From Brevundimonas sp. Leaf363 (GTDB lineage Bacteria > Pseudomonadota > Alphaproteobacteria > Caulobacterales > Caulobacteraceae), in NCBI RefSeq assembly GCF_001424025.1, contig NZ_LMPZ01000001.1, positions 1,074-65,073 on the forward strand: 64,000 bases of DNA, written 5' to 3'. The translations under genes and the position numbers were made by a program. Positions 38,762-47,158 of the stretch are shown in pieces; within the stretch, counting starts at the first letter, position 1; each line of letters opens with the position of its first letter. Under the pieces are notes generated by a model, which saw only the letters and a program-made list of their open reading frames with translations, was not told the origin of the DNA and made no database searches.

Positions 38762-39976
38762 CTAGAAGGCGACGTAGCCGACCAGCCCGGCGGCCAGCAG
38801 CACCAGCGGCGCGTTGAACGGGCTCTTCCACCGGGTGGCCACGGTCAACGCCAGAGCGAAAATGGCCAGACCGCAGGCGACGGCGACCGGCTCCCCGGGC
38901 GTGCGGCGAGCCGTCGCCCAGGCCAGTTGCAGCGCCGTCGCGCCGATCACGCCCACCGCGGCCGCTGCCACGCCCGTCAGCACGTCATGCAGTCGCGGCG
39001 TCTCCACCAGCTTTTCCAGCCGCTCGTAGAAGATCATCGAAAAGGCGAAGGCCGGCAGGAAGACCCCCGCCGTGATCGCCACGGCGCCCGCCCAGCCGCC
39101 CGCGACATAGCCGGCGAAGGTGCAGAAGATGACCAGCGGCGCCGGCAGGACGCCGGCGAAGGCCACGCCGTCCAGGAACACGTCGTCGGCGATCCAGCCG
39201 CGCCCGACCGTATCGGCCCGCACATAGGGAATTGCGGTATAGGCGCCGCCGAAGGTCAGAAGCCCGGCCTTCAGCCCGGTCCAGAACAGGACGACGGCCC
39301 CTGGCGCGGCCATGGCGCCCACGCCGGCGACCACCCCGCCGCCGGGACCCGCCGCCAGCCTCAGCCCCACGGCCAGGGCGACGACCGCCAGCGCAACCAG
39401 GGCGACGAAGGCCCAGCGCCGCGCCCGGACCAGCGGGTAGAGGACTGCTCCAGCCGCCAGACTGATCCAGAAACTGACGCCGGCCAGTGACGCCGCTCCG
39501 GCCGCCAGCGCCAGCGCCCACAGGGCTCGGTCCTCCAGAATGTGTCCGCCGATCCGCTGCACCGCCCGCGCGATCAGGGCCAGGACGGCGATCTGCACGC
39601 CCAAGAAGGCCCCCGCCAGCAGATCGCGCGACGGGGCGAAGGCGACGTAGGCCGCCGCCACGGCCAGCATCAGCACGAACCCCGGCAGCATGAAGCCCAG
39701 CCCGGCCAGCAAGCCGCCCAGCCGCCCCTTGGCCCGCACGCCCAGGTGGACGCACAGCTCGTGCGCCTCCGGCCCCGGCAGCACCTGCATGACGGCCAGC
39801 AGGCGATTGAAGCCGGCGCTGGAGATCCAGCGCTCCTCGTCCACCAGCTCACGGCGGATCATGCCGATCTGGGCGACCGGCCCGCCGAAGGCCATCAGGC
39901 CGAACTTCAGAAATCTCAGGAACAGGGCGCCGTAGGTCAGGCGCGGCGGTCGGGCGTCGTCGATCAGGGTCGTCAC
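38762..39976 (-). CDS. chrA: Chromate transporter (ChrA family, two CHR domains)
   Basis: 404 residues, about ten membrane segments in two related halves. Seen: FLRFGLMAFGGPVAQIGMI-type first-domain motif (short form KFGLMAFGGP), QVLPGPEAHELCVHLG, and in the second half TFGGAYTAIPYVRAD and FAGVLPAPLVIFCTFAGY. The long form usually exports chromate with proton coupling; some members may transport other anions. No regulator or chrB lies nearby, so it is probably constitutive. Confidence 0.88.
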   Translation of the reverse strand: MTTLIDDARPPRLTYGALFLRFLKFGLMAFGGPVAQIGMIRRELVDEERWISSAGFNRLLAVMQVLPGPEAHELCVHLGVRAKGRLGGLLAGLGFMLPGFVLMLAVAAAYVAFAPSRDLLAGAFLGVQIAVLALIARAVQRIGGHILEDRALWALALAAGAASLAGVSFWISLAAGAVLYPLVRARRWAFVALVALAVVALAVGLRLAAGPGGGVVAGVGAMAAPGAVVLFWTGLKAGLLTFGGAYTAIPYVRADTVGRGWIADDVFLDGVAFAGVLPAPLVIFCTFAGYVAGGWAGAVAITAGVFLPAFAFSMIFYERLEKLVETPRLHDVLTGVAAAAVGVIGATALQLAWATARRTPGEPVAVACGLAIFALALTVATRWKSPFNAPLVLLAAGLVGYVAF

Positions 39977-40185
39977 TTACAAGCTCCTGCGCATGGGCGC
40001 GCGTTCAGGAGCGGCGCTTGGGCGGAATCGCCTGACCGGGCGTCCGCAATGGCCCGATAAGGCGACGCTATGTCGCGTTCACCGCACTGTCAAAGGGGCC
40101 GGGTTGGCGCGGGGCCGCCCGACGACTAGGTTCCGGCCATCCCGGTCCGGCCCTTGTTCGGACCCACCCCATCAGGAGACCCGAC

Positions 40186-41280
40186 ATGACCGACACCGGC
40201 ATGAGCGCGGCCGAGCAGCTGGATCACGACAACCCCCTGGGCGTCGACGGCTTCGAGTTCGTGGAGTTCACCGGCCCCGAGCCGGAGGCGATGGTGAAGG
40301 CGCTTGAGGTCATGGGCTTCGTCCCGACGCACCAGCACCCGCAATCCGGCGCCGTCCGTTTGAAGCAGGGCGACATCACCCTGATCGTTCACCGCAATCC
40401 CACCGGCCACGCGGCCGACTTCGCCAAGGTGCACGGGCCGTCGGCCAGCGGCATGGCCTTCCGCGTCGGCGACGCCAAGGCCGCCTATGAAGGCGCGCTG
40501 GAGCGCGGCGCCAAGGCCGCGAACGCCCAGGGTGCCGCTCTGACCGGCTGGCCCTATGTGCTGGAAGGCATCGGCGGCAGCCTGCTGTATCTGGTCGATC
40601 GCTACGGCGAGGCCGGCTCCCTCTATGCCGACTGGACCGAGCTGGACGGCTGGCGCGAGGCCGAGGCCGAAAGCAGCGTCGGTCTGCTGGTCCTCGACCA
40701 CCTGACCCACAACGTCCGGCGCGGCGAGATGCGGACCTGGTCCGGCTTCTACAACTCGGTCTTCAACTTCGAAGAACAGAAGTATTTCGATATCAAAGGC
40801 AAGGCGACCGGCCTGTTTTCCCAGGCCATGATCGCGCCGGATCGCGCCATCCGCATCCCGCTGAATGAAAGCCAGGACGAGAACTCGCAGATCGAGGAAT
40901 ACCTGCGCCGCTACAACGGCGAGGGCATCCAGCACATCGCCCTGACCACCGACGACATCTTCGCCACCGTCGAGGCCATGCGCGAGCGGGGCGTCCAGTT
41001 CCAGGACACCATCGAGACCTATTTCGAACTGATCGACAAACGCCTGCCCAACCACGGCCATGACGTGGAGCGGATGCGCAAGAACCGCATCCTGATCGAC
41101 GGGTCGGATGAAGAGGGCCTGCTGTTGCAGATCTTCACCCAGGACACCTTCGGTCCGATCTTCTTCGAGATCATCCAGCGCAAGGGCAACGAGGGCTTCG
41201 GCAACGGCAACTTCCAGGCCCTGTTCGATTCCATCGAGCTGGACCAGATCCGCCGCGGCGTCATCAAGGTCGACGCCTGA
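40186..41280 (+). CDS. hpd: 4-hydroxyphenylpyruvate dioxygenase
   Basis: Fe(II) enzyme of tyrosine breakdown that makes homogentisate. Seen: 364 residues in two VOC half-barrels; iron ligands in LDHLTHNV (His), GIQHIAL (His) and PIFFEIIQRKG (Glu), the latter followed by GFGNGNF, typical of HPPD C-termini. ATG 40186 follows AGGAGACC. Followed without gap by a small membrane protein and, after two further genes, by fah, another enzyme of the same pathway; hmgA (homogentisate dioxygenase) and maleylacetoacetate isomerase are not in the window. Confidence 0.95.
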   Translation: MTDTGMSAAEQLDHDNPLGVDGFEFVEFTGPEPEAMVKALEVMGFVPTHQHPQSGAVRLKQGDITLIVHRNPTGHAADFAKVHGPSASGMAFRVGDAKAAYEGALERGAKAANAQGAALTGWPYVLEGIGGSLLYLVDRYGEAGSLYADWTELDGWREAEAESSVGLLVLDHLTHNVRRGEMRTWSGFYNSVFNFEEQKYFDIKGKATGLFSQAMIAPDRAIRIPLNESQDENSQIEEYLRRYNGEGIQHIALTTDDIFATVEAMRERGVQFQDTIETYFELIDKRLPNHGHDVERMRKNRILIDGSDEEGLLLQIFTQDTFGPIFFEIIQRKGNEGFGNGNFQALFDSIELDQIRRGVIKVDA

Positions 41281-41475
41281 ATGAAGATGCGGCCTCCCAT
41301 GTGGCTGCCCTGGCTGGGGCCGTGGCTGGCCGCCGCCGTGGGGGCGCTGGTGGGCCGCTTCGGCCTGGGCGGAGGTTTCTGGACCGTCCTGGTCGCGGCC
41401 CTGATCTGCGGTTTCGCCCCCATCATCGGCTACCGCATCTGGAAGCGCCTGCACCACCAGCGGCCGCCAGGGTGA
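41281..41475 (+). CDS. Small membrane protein, unknown
   Basis: 64 residues beginning directly after the hpd stop codon. Two membrane segments (about 10-30, 34-52: WLAAAVGALVGRFGLGGG and FWTVLVAALICGFAPIIG), with basic residues after them (KRLHHQ). No family recognised. The tight spacing to hpd and the next gene argues that it is a real gene of one transcript. Confidence 0.55.
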   Translation: MKMRPPMWLPWLGPWLAAAVGALVGRFGLGGGFWTVLVAALICGFAPIIGYRIWKRLHHQRPPG

Positions 41476-41478
41476 TCC

Positions 41479-41739
41479 ATGACCGATGAGCTGCGCCAGA
41501 TGGCGGACGAGGAGCTGGACGCCGCCTGCGCCCTGCCGTTCCCGGACATCGTGCGGGTGACGCCGTGGGGCGACAGCTTCACGGGCTTTGCGCCGTCGGG
41601 CCGTCAGGTCGATGTGGAGCGCCGCTATCTGTGGGCCGCTTCGCCGCCGGGGGCCGTGCTGGTCGAGGTGGAGGTGCGAGATCCGGTCGCCCGCACGGGC
41701 GCAGAGGTCACCGCCGTGCTGACGCCACCCGAGCGTTAA
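41479..41739 (+). CDS. Small acidic protein, unknown
   Basis: 86 residues starting MTDELRQMADEEL. It has a balanced composition and a hydrophobic beta-rich centre (FTGFAPSGRQVDVERRYLWAA in parts, then AVLVEVEVRDPVA). Spaced four bases after the membrane protein. No family recognised. Confidence 0.55.
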   Translation: MTDELRQMADEELDAACALPFPDIVRVTPWGDSFTGFAPSGRQVDVERRYLWAASPPGAVLVEVEVRDPVARTGAEVTAVLTPPER

Positions 41740-41826
41740 CCTTTTCCGATTGCGCCGTTCCGCGGGTGGGGCATGATGGCGGCCAAGCTTGGGGCCGCAC
41801 GCCCGCGCAAGCGCGAGAGGTTCGAG

Positions 41827-42618
41827 ATGCAGGCGACCGATTTCGCCACCACCGACGGCGGGTTCACGGCCATCGATCCTCCCGTCTTCTTCAGCCTGCC
41901 GCCGATGATGACGGTCGGCGGCCTGGTTCTGCTGGCGCTTGCGGTGCTGATCGGCTGGTGGATCGGCAGCGAACAGGGGCGGTCGAACACGCCCGATCCG
42001 ACCAAGGCCGCGCGCGAGATTTACGACGCCGTGCTGAAGGCCTCGACCGCCGCCGTCTCGGCCTCCAACGACGACCTGAAGTCCCGTACCATCGCGCTGC
42101 AGAAGGTGCTCGACGATCTGCTGGGGCCGGTGCTGAAGCTGGGCAAGGGCTTGTCGGGCGCCACCAAGGGCGTCGACGAGGCGCTGAAGGGCAGGATCAA
42201 GGTTGAAAAGCCGGCCGATCACGGCGCGCCGCATTCGCCTGCTCACACGCCCGGCCATGGCGACGCCGGTCATGAGCCCCACGCCCATCCGGCCCCCGCC
42301 GCCGTGTCGTCCGTCACCGTCATCGGCCTGCCGATCGGCTCGATGGTCACGACCCCGCCCGCACCGGCGCACGCCCACGGACAGGGTCACGGCCATGGGG
42401 ACCAGAGGGAAGAAACGCGCGACATGACCGCCGACGAACAGGTCGAGGCGCTGGCCCGGGCGGTGCGGGCCTTTCACAACTACTGGATCCAGGACGGCCG
42501 CAAGGCCGAGCTGACCGCCGCACGCGCGGCGTTGGGCAAACGCCCGCCCGCCCATCTGCTGCCGGGCGACAGACGGGCCGACGCGACCGACCGGCAGGGC
42601 TGGCGCTTCGGCGACTGA
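41827..42618 (+). CDS. Membrane-anchored His-rich protein, unknown
   Basis: 263 residues from ATG 41827 (GAGAGGTTCGAG upstream); an earlier ATG at 41773 would add 18 residues. One membrane segment (about 27-47: TVGGLVLLALAVLIGWWIG), a helical region (TKAAREIYDAVLKAST to about 120), then a His/Pro-rich stretch (about 150-210, for example HGDAGHEPHAHP, HAHGQGHGHG) that could bind metal, and a C-terminal helical part (TADEQVEALARAVRAFHNYW). Located between hpd and fah; function unknown. Confidence 0.6.
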   Translation: MQATDFATTDGGFTAIDPPVFFSLPPMMTVGGLVLLALAVLIGWWIGSEQGRSNTPDPTKAAREIYDAVLKASTAAVSASNDDLKSRTIALQKVLDDLLGPVLKLGKGLSGATKGVDEALKGRIKVEKPADHGAPHSPAHTPGHGDAGHEPHAHPAPAAVSSVTVIGLPIGSMVTTPPAPAHAHGQGHGHGDQREETRDMTADEQVEALARAVRAFHNYWIQDGRKAELTAARAALGKRPPAHLLPGDRRADATDRQGWRFGD

Positions 42619-42654
42619 GTTTCCGTTCCGGCAAAACGGGTCTAAGCCAGTCCC

Positions 42655-43677
42655 ATGAAACTCGCCTCCTTGAAGCACGGCCGCGACGGCCGCCTGGTCA
42701 TCGTCTCCGAGGACCTGAACTGGTTCACAGACGCCTTCCTCATCGCCCCGACGTTGCAGGCGGCGCTGGACGACTGGGGCCGCTGCGAACCGCAGCTGCG
42801 CGCCTTGTCAGAGAGCCTGGAACACAACGCCGTGCCGCGCGGCCGCTTCCACGAGCATGACGCCGCCAGCCCCCTGCCGCGCGCCTATCAGTGGGCTGAC
42901 GGCTCGGCCTATGTGAACCACGTCGAGCTGGTGCGCCGGGCCCGCGGCGCTGAAATGCCTGACAGCTTCTGGACCGACCCCCTGATGTATCAGGGCGGCT
43001 CCGACGGCTTCCTGCCGCCGCGCGATCCCATCTCGCTGGCCGACGAGGCCTGGGGTTGCGACCTGGAGGCCGAGGTCGTCGTCGTCACCGGCGACGTGCC
43101 GCAGGGCGCGACCCGCGAGCAGGCGCTGGCCGCCATCCGCCTGGTCGGACTGGTCAACGACGTCTCCTTGCGCAACCTGATCCCGGCCGAACTGGCCAAG
43201 GGCTTCGGCTTCGTCCAGTCCAAGCCGGCCAGCGCCTTGTCGCCCGTCCTGGTCACGCCCGAGACGCTGGGCGACCGTTGGAACGACGGCCGACTGACCG
43301 GCGAGCTGTGGGTCCAGCTCAACGGCCAGGATTTCGGCCGCGCCGACGCCGGCGTCGACATGACCTTCGACTTCGGAACGCTGGTGGCGCACCTGGCCAA
43401 GACACGGTCGCTGGGCGCCGGTACGATCGTCGGGTCGGGCACCGTGTCGAACAAGGGACCCGATGGGGGCCCGGGCCGCCCCGTCAGCGACGGCGGCGTC
43501 GGCTACAGCTGCATCGCCGAGGTCCGCACCGTCGAAACCCTCCAGAACGGCCAGGCCCGCACCCCCTTCCTGAAGCATGGCGATGTCGTCCGCATCGAAA
43601 TGCTGGACGCCCGACGCCACTCCATCTTCGGCGCCATCGAACAGACGGTCGAGCCCGCGCCGTCCGCCGAGACCTGA
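42655..43677 (+). CDS. fahA: Fumarylacetoacetate hydrolase family protein
   Basis: 340 residues. Seen: LEHNAVPRGRFHEHDAASPLP at the start (in parts), DLEAEVVVVTGDVPQG with a metal-binding Glu, NDVSLRNLIPAEL, FGFVQSKPASA, and GAGTIVGSGTVSN and FLKHGDVVRIEMLD at the end. Members cleave fumarylacetoacetate to fumarate and acetoacetate, or related diketones. Position next to hpd supports the tyrosine pathway. Start ATG 42655; no strong ribosome-binding site. Confidence 0.85.
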   Translation: MKLASLKHGRDGRLVIVSEDLNWFTDAFLIAPTLQAALDDWGRCEPQLRALSESLEHNAVPRGRFHEHDAASPLPRAYQWADGSAYVNHVELVRRARGAEMPDSFWTDPLMYQGGSDGFLPPRDPISLADEAWGCDLEAEVVVVTGDVPQGATREQALAAIRLVGLVNDVSLRNLIPAELAKGFGFVQSKPASALSPVLVTPETLGDRWNDGRLTGELWVQLNGQDFGRADAGVDMTFDFGTLVAHLAKTRSLGAGTIVGSGTVSNKGPDGGPGRPVSDGGVGYSCIAEVRTVETLQNGQARTPFLKHGDVVRIEMLDARRHSIFGAIEQTVEPAPSAET

Positions 43678-43686
43678 GGACCCATC

Positions 43687-44226
43687 ATGAAGCCCGAAAT
43701 GCTGATCCCGCTCATCGTCCTGTGCGTGATGATGCCGGTGGTGCTGCTCAGGAACCGCGCGCCGCGCGTGCTGCATCCGGACAGGCTGTGGATCATGCCC
43801 GCCATCGTCCTGCCCCTGATCGGCCTGGGCCTGTGGGGCAGCCAGTTCGAGCCGGGCGTGAGCCACGCCCCCTTCGGCGTCATCGGCTGGAGCCTGCTGC
43901 TGATCGGCCTGTTGCTCGGCGCCGCCTTCGGCTGGCAGCGCGGCCGCATGGTCACCATCGAAAAGACGCCGGAGGGCGTGCTGAAGGCCCAGGCCTCGCC
44001 TCTCGCCGTGTTGCTGATCATCGCCGTCTTCGTCGCCCGCTCGGCCCTGCGACCCTGGACCGAAGCGCACGCCGCCGAATGGCACATGAGCCCCCTGGCC
44101 ATCGGCGACGCCTTCCTGATGTTCGCCGTCGGCATGATCGTCGCCCAGCGCATCGAAATGTACATCCGCGCCAAACGCATCCAGCACGGCGGCACGGACG
44201 CGCATGTGGAGCCCGTCCCCTCGTGA
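43687..44226 (+). CDS. DUF1453/CcdC-like membrane protein
   Basis: 179 residues with four membrane segments (3-19, 35-53, 63-82, 99-117 approx) and a C-terminal region with a further one (GDAFLMFAVGMIVAQ). The pattern RNRAPRVLHPDRLWIMP and WQRGRMVTIEKTPEG resembles DUF1453 (CcdC-like) proteins. Start ATG nine bases after the fah stop. Stop overlaps the next GTG (GTGA), so it is translationally coupled to the first TonB-C-like gene. Function unknown. Confidence 0.65.
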   Translation: MKPEMLIPLIVLCVMMPVVLLRNRAPRVLHPDRLWIMPAIVLPLIGLGLWGSQFEPGVSHAPFGVIGWSLLLIGLLLGAAFGWQRGRMVTIEKTPEGVLKAQASPLAVLLIIAVFVARSALRPWTEAHAAEWHMSPLAIGDAFLMFAVGMIVAQRIEMYIRAKRIQHGGTDAHVEPVPS

Positions 44227-45002
44227 AGCCGGCCCTCGCCGCCCTGGCCCTGCTGCTAGCGGTCAGCCCGGCGGCGGCGCAGGAGGCGGGCGCGGAGGGG
44301 CAAAACGCCTGGACGTGGGTCGAGCGAGACGGCGTGGTCATGGCGTCGGTCGCCTATGCCTCGGGACCCGCCCTGGCGGTGCGCTGTCTGCCGGGCAACG
44401 CCTTCCAAGTCCTGCTGGCCGGTCTTCCGGCCGCCGAGCCGGACGCCTTCACCCGCACGCTGGAAGTCACCCAGCCAAACGGCGAACTGGCGGAATCATC
44501 CTGGGTCGTGGCGCAGGACCGCAGCGTGGCTTTCGCGCTCAGTCCGTCACGCACAGCCCGCAGCTTCCGCTCCGGTCCGCGATTCACGGTTCGGGCCCCG
44601 ACGACCGCCGGGCGTCACACCCGGCTGGAACTGGACTTGCCCAGCGAGACGGCCGCGCTCGACCGGGTGCTCCAGGCCTGCAATCGCCCACTGGAGGATG
44701 AGGCGGATCTGGAGGTCCTGCCCGCCGGCTCTGCCGGGACGATCGACTGGGCGCAGCGCCCCCGGCCGAACTATCCGCGCGCGGCGGAAGCGGCCCGCGT
44801 GACCGAGGGCGCCACGGTCCTGGATTGCGGCGTGCTTGTCACCGGGCGTCTCGAGGGATGCCGGATCGAAGCCGAGTTCCCCTACGGCATGGGCTTTGGC
44901 GGCGAAGCACTACAGGCCAGCTGGACCGCACGCCTGACCACCGACAGTGCGCAGAACACCAAGGGCCGCGCCCGCTTCACTATCCGCTTCCGTCTGCAGT
45001 GA
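44223..45002 (+). CDS. TonB-C-like exported protein, paralogue 1
   Basis: 259 residues from a GTG overlapping the previous stop. A signal peptide (1-20, AAAQ) precedes two parts: a central domain (about 30-160, with ALAVRCLPG and the Cys of LQACNRPLED) and a C-terminal TonB_C-like domain (RPRPNYPRAAEAARVTEG, VLDCGVLVTGRLEGCRIEAEFPYG in parts, then FTIRFRL). Each of the three tandem paralogues carries the same cysteine pair in the TonB-like part. No TM anchor, so unlike true TonB it is probably fully periplasmic. Role unknown. Confidence 0.7.
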   Translation: MKPALAALALLLAVSPAAAQEAGAEGQNAWTWVERDGVVMASVAYASGPALAVRCLPGNAFQVLLAGLPAAEPDAFTRTLEVTQPNGELAESSWVVAQDRSVAFALSPSRTARSFRSGPRFTVRAPTTAGRHTRLELDLPSETAALDRVLQACNRPLEDEADLEVLPAGSAGTIDWAQRPRPNYPRAAEAARVTEGATVLDCGVLVTGRLEGCRIEAEFPYGMGFGGEALQASWTARLTTDSAQNTKGRARFTIRFRLQ

Positions 45003-45007
45003 CGCGA

Positions 45008-45035
45008 TTGACGGCGCCTCGTGGCTCGCTAAGGT
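45008..45035 (+). promoter_or_regulatory. Promoter before TonB-C-like paralogue 2
   Basis: TTGACG (45008-45013), a 16-base spacer ending GGCTCGC and TAAGGT (45030-45035). Identical hexamers, spacing and the following GCTAAGGTTGA recur at 45887-45914. Confidence 0.6.
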
Positions 45036-45064
45036 TGAAGCGATCGACCTGAGGGCTGTTCCAA

Positions 45065-45880
45065 ATGCGACTGTCGGCCTGGATCGCGACCTTCGTAATG
45101 GCGTTGGCCGGGTCTGACCCGACCTTGGCTCGGCAGCCGCCTCATGAGATTTCGGCTGGGGCGATCGCCGGGCCGCCCAGCGATTGGGATCTGATCGACG
45201 AAGGCCGCGACGTTACGGCCTACGCCGCCTTCAACGAGACCCCCAGCTTCGTGATCCGCTGCAAGCGCGGCGCTTTTGACGTCCTGCTTCTGGATCTGCC
45301 GCCCGCGACCAGCGAATCGGGCACGCGTATTCTGGAGGTCGGCTTCGACGGCGAAACGCCTGTCCGCACCGGCTGGAGCATCGCCGATCCATCGACCAGG
45401 GCGCTGGCGACCGTGCCAGCCTATCTTGCACGACGGCTGCGGCGCGGCGGCATGTTCCACCTCATCGTGCCGGCTGACGGCGAGGCGCCGCGTCAGGAGT
45501 ATCGCCTACCGCTCCCGGCGTCCGAGCATGCGATCGACGCCGCCCTGACCGCGTGCGATCTCCCGCTGGAAGACCCGCGCGATCCGCTGATCGAGCGATC
45601 CTGGCTGGCGCCCGAGTTCCTGCCTCAATGGTCTCGCCTTCCGCAGGCCCAGTTTCCAAACCAGGCGGCCCAGCGCGGGGTGAAATCGGGCCAGGCCCAC
45701 ATGAGCTGCTTCGTTCAGCCCGACGGCCGGCTTCGTGACTGCCGGGTGGAAAACGAACGTCCTCACGGCGCGGGGTTCGGCGCCTCGGTACTGCAGGCCC
45801 TGCGGGTCGCCAGGCTGGACAAGGCGCCCGACGATCCAGACCACATGGTCTTCTTCACCGTCCGATTCCGCATTCGATAA
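45065..45880 (+). CDS. TonB-C-like exported protein, paralogue 2
   Basis: 271 residues. Signal peptide MRLSAWIATFVMALAGSDPTLA-like (1-23), central domain with FVIRCKRGAFDVLLLDLP and LTACDLPLEDPRD, and a C-terminal TonB_C-like domain with SRLPQAQFPNQAAQRGVKSG, MSCFVQPDGRLRDCRVENE, GAGFGASVLQALR and FTVRFRI. Shares the order of motifs with paralogues 1 and 3 throughout, so the three arose by tandem duplication. Own promoter at 45008-45035. Role unknown. Confidence 0.7.
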   Translation: MRLSAWIATFVMALAGSDPTLARQPPHEISAGAIAGPPSDWDLIDEGRDVTAYAAFNETPSFVIRCKRGAFDVLLLDLPPATSESGTRILEVGFDGETPVRTGWSIADPSTRALATVPAYLARRLRRGGMFHLIVPADGEAPRQEYRLPLPASEHAIDAALTACDLPLEDPRDPLIERSWLAPEFLPQWSRLPQAQFPNQAAQRGVKSGQAHMSCFVQPDGRLRDCRVENERPHGAGFGASVLQALRVARLDKAPDDPDHMVFFTVRFRIR

Positions 45881-45886
45881 GCGCCT

Positions 45887-45914
45887 TTGACGCACTGTCG
45901 CTGCTCGCTAAGGT
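45887..45914 (+). promoter_or_regulatory. Promoter before TonB-C-like paralogue 3
   Basis: TTGACG (45887-45892), 16 bases, TAAGGT (45909-45914), followed by TGAG. Same layout as the upstream copy, so the duplication unit includes the regulatory region. Confidence 0.6.
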
Positions 45915-46076
45915 TGAGATTGGGGCCAAGCTTGGGTGATGTGGGTGACGCTGCGACGGTTTCTGACTTCCGCCACCCGCTTCGCCGACTCCGGGTTAGC
46001 CCGCGTCGACCGCACCTTTATCCTCGCGCCAGCCGGATCCCGAACTGCGCGGTCACAGATTAGCGTCCAGGCTACG

Positions 46077-46912
46077 GTGACGGCGGCTCGAACGCTTCTT
46101 CTGCTTCTCGCGGCGATTGTCACGGCCACGCCTGCGTTCGCTTTGGCCCAGTCGCCGGCTTCGACCGAGGCTGAAGCGGAGTCGCCGCCGGACTGGGATC
46201 TTCGGGATGGCGACGGCTTCCTGATGGCGGTGGTCGTCTACAATCCGGGCCTGATCATCGGGGTGCGCTGTCGCGCCTGGGATCTGGACGCCTTCATCAG
46301 CGGATTGCCCGTAAGCGCAGACGAATGGACCCGGTCGCTCGACACGAACACGGACGGGGACGACTTCTCTCCCTCGACCTGGGCGGTGACGACCGACCCA
46401 GGTACGGTGTTCAGCCTGTTGCCGGGACGGTTCGCGCGCGGGCTGCGCGAGGGCGGGCCGCTGCAAATTCGCGCCCAGGGCTCGGATGGTCGCCGCATGC
46501 GATACGTCATGGAGCTGCCGTCCTCGCCGGCGGCCATCGATCAGGTTCTGACCAAGTGCCGAAAACCTCTGGTCGATCCACAGGACGCGGCGCTGGAGGC
46601 CGCGGGGCAGATCACGACGTCGCCTGGGCCACGTGACTGGGCGCGTCAGCCGAGGCCGCGATACCCCGACGAGGGCCTGGGCGTCACACGGGGGCTGGCG
46701 ACCCTTAGCTGCGTCGCCGCGCCGACGGACAGCTGAGCGACTGCGTGGTCGAGTCGGAATATCCCCGGGATCGTGGTTTCGGTCGCGCCAGCCTGCAATC
46801 GGTCGGGCGCGCGCTTGTCGAGCCACGCCCGGAAGAATCGCCGGCTCTTGTCGTGTTCACCGTCCGCTTCCGAATGGCCGGCTTTGGCGTAGACGGCGAG
46901 CCGGATCATTAG
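46077..46912 (+). pseudogene. TonB-C-like paralogue 3, frameshifted near the C-terminus
   Basis: From GTG 46077, a signal peptide (TAARTLLLLLAAIVTATPAFALAQ in parts) and a central domain (WDLRDGDGFLMAVVVY, GVRCRAWDLDAFISGLP, LTKCRKPLVDP) align with paralogues 1 and 2. In the TonB-C-like part the first frame ends in CVAAPTDS at 46736. In the -1 frame the expected tail continues (DGQLSDCVVESEYPRDRGFGRASLQ in parts, then FTVRFRM) to a stop at 46910-46912. Aligning with paralogue 2 (CFVQPDG) places one missing base between 46721 and 46724. Either a recent frameshift or a sequencing error. Confidence 0.75.
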
Positions 46913-46939
46913 GCGGGTGGCGCGGGACCGCTCCGGCGA

Positions 46940-46967
46940 TTGACCCCGGCCACGCCATCGCTAGATT
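46940..46967 (+). promoter_or_regulatory. Promoter of tRNA-Leu
   Basis: TTGACC (46940-46945), 16-base spacer and TAGATT (46962-46967; GCTAGATT), with the tRNA 14 bases downstream. Matches the Caulobacter-type housekeeping pattern and the spacing of the two preceding promoters. Confidence 0.6.
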
Positions 46968-46980
46968 GCGCGGCCCGCCG

Positions 46981-47064
46981 GCCCCGGTGGCGAAATGGTA
47001 GACGCGGTGGACTCAAAATCCACTGCCGCAAGGCGTGTTGGTTCGAGTCCGACCCGGGGCACCA
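46981..47064 (+). tRNA. tRNA-Leu (CAA)
   Basis: Starts GCCCCGG and ends CCGGGGC-A with CCA encoded (47062-47064). The anticodon stem GTGGA/TCCAC closes the loop CTCAAAA, giving anticodon CAA (reads UUG). The TTCGAGTCC T-arm is present, and a long variable arm (CTGCCGCAAGGCGT) is typical of leucine tRNAs. Confidence 0.95.
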
Positions 47065-47158
47065 CCTTTTCAGGTGACGGCGACATGCATTGCTGCGTTG
47101 CAGCAAATTCGTGGGCGGACGCCTTGCGCATCGCTTCGCGCGCCCGCATCTGGGCCGG

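Noticed and set aside
40126..42678. Very long open frame antisense to hpd and its neighbours
   Set aside because: It covers several genes with clear family motifs on the other strand and has no recognisable domain; long antisense frames are expected at this GC content.
44223..46912. True TonB with ExbB/ExbD partners
   Set aside because: The proteins have cleavable signal peptides but no N-terminal membrane anchor or Pro-rich spacer, and no exbB/exbD genes are near.
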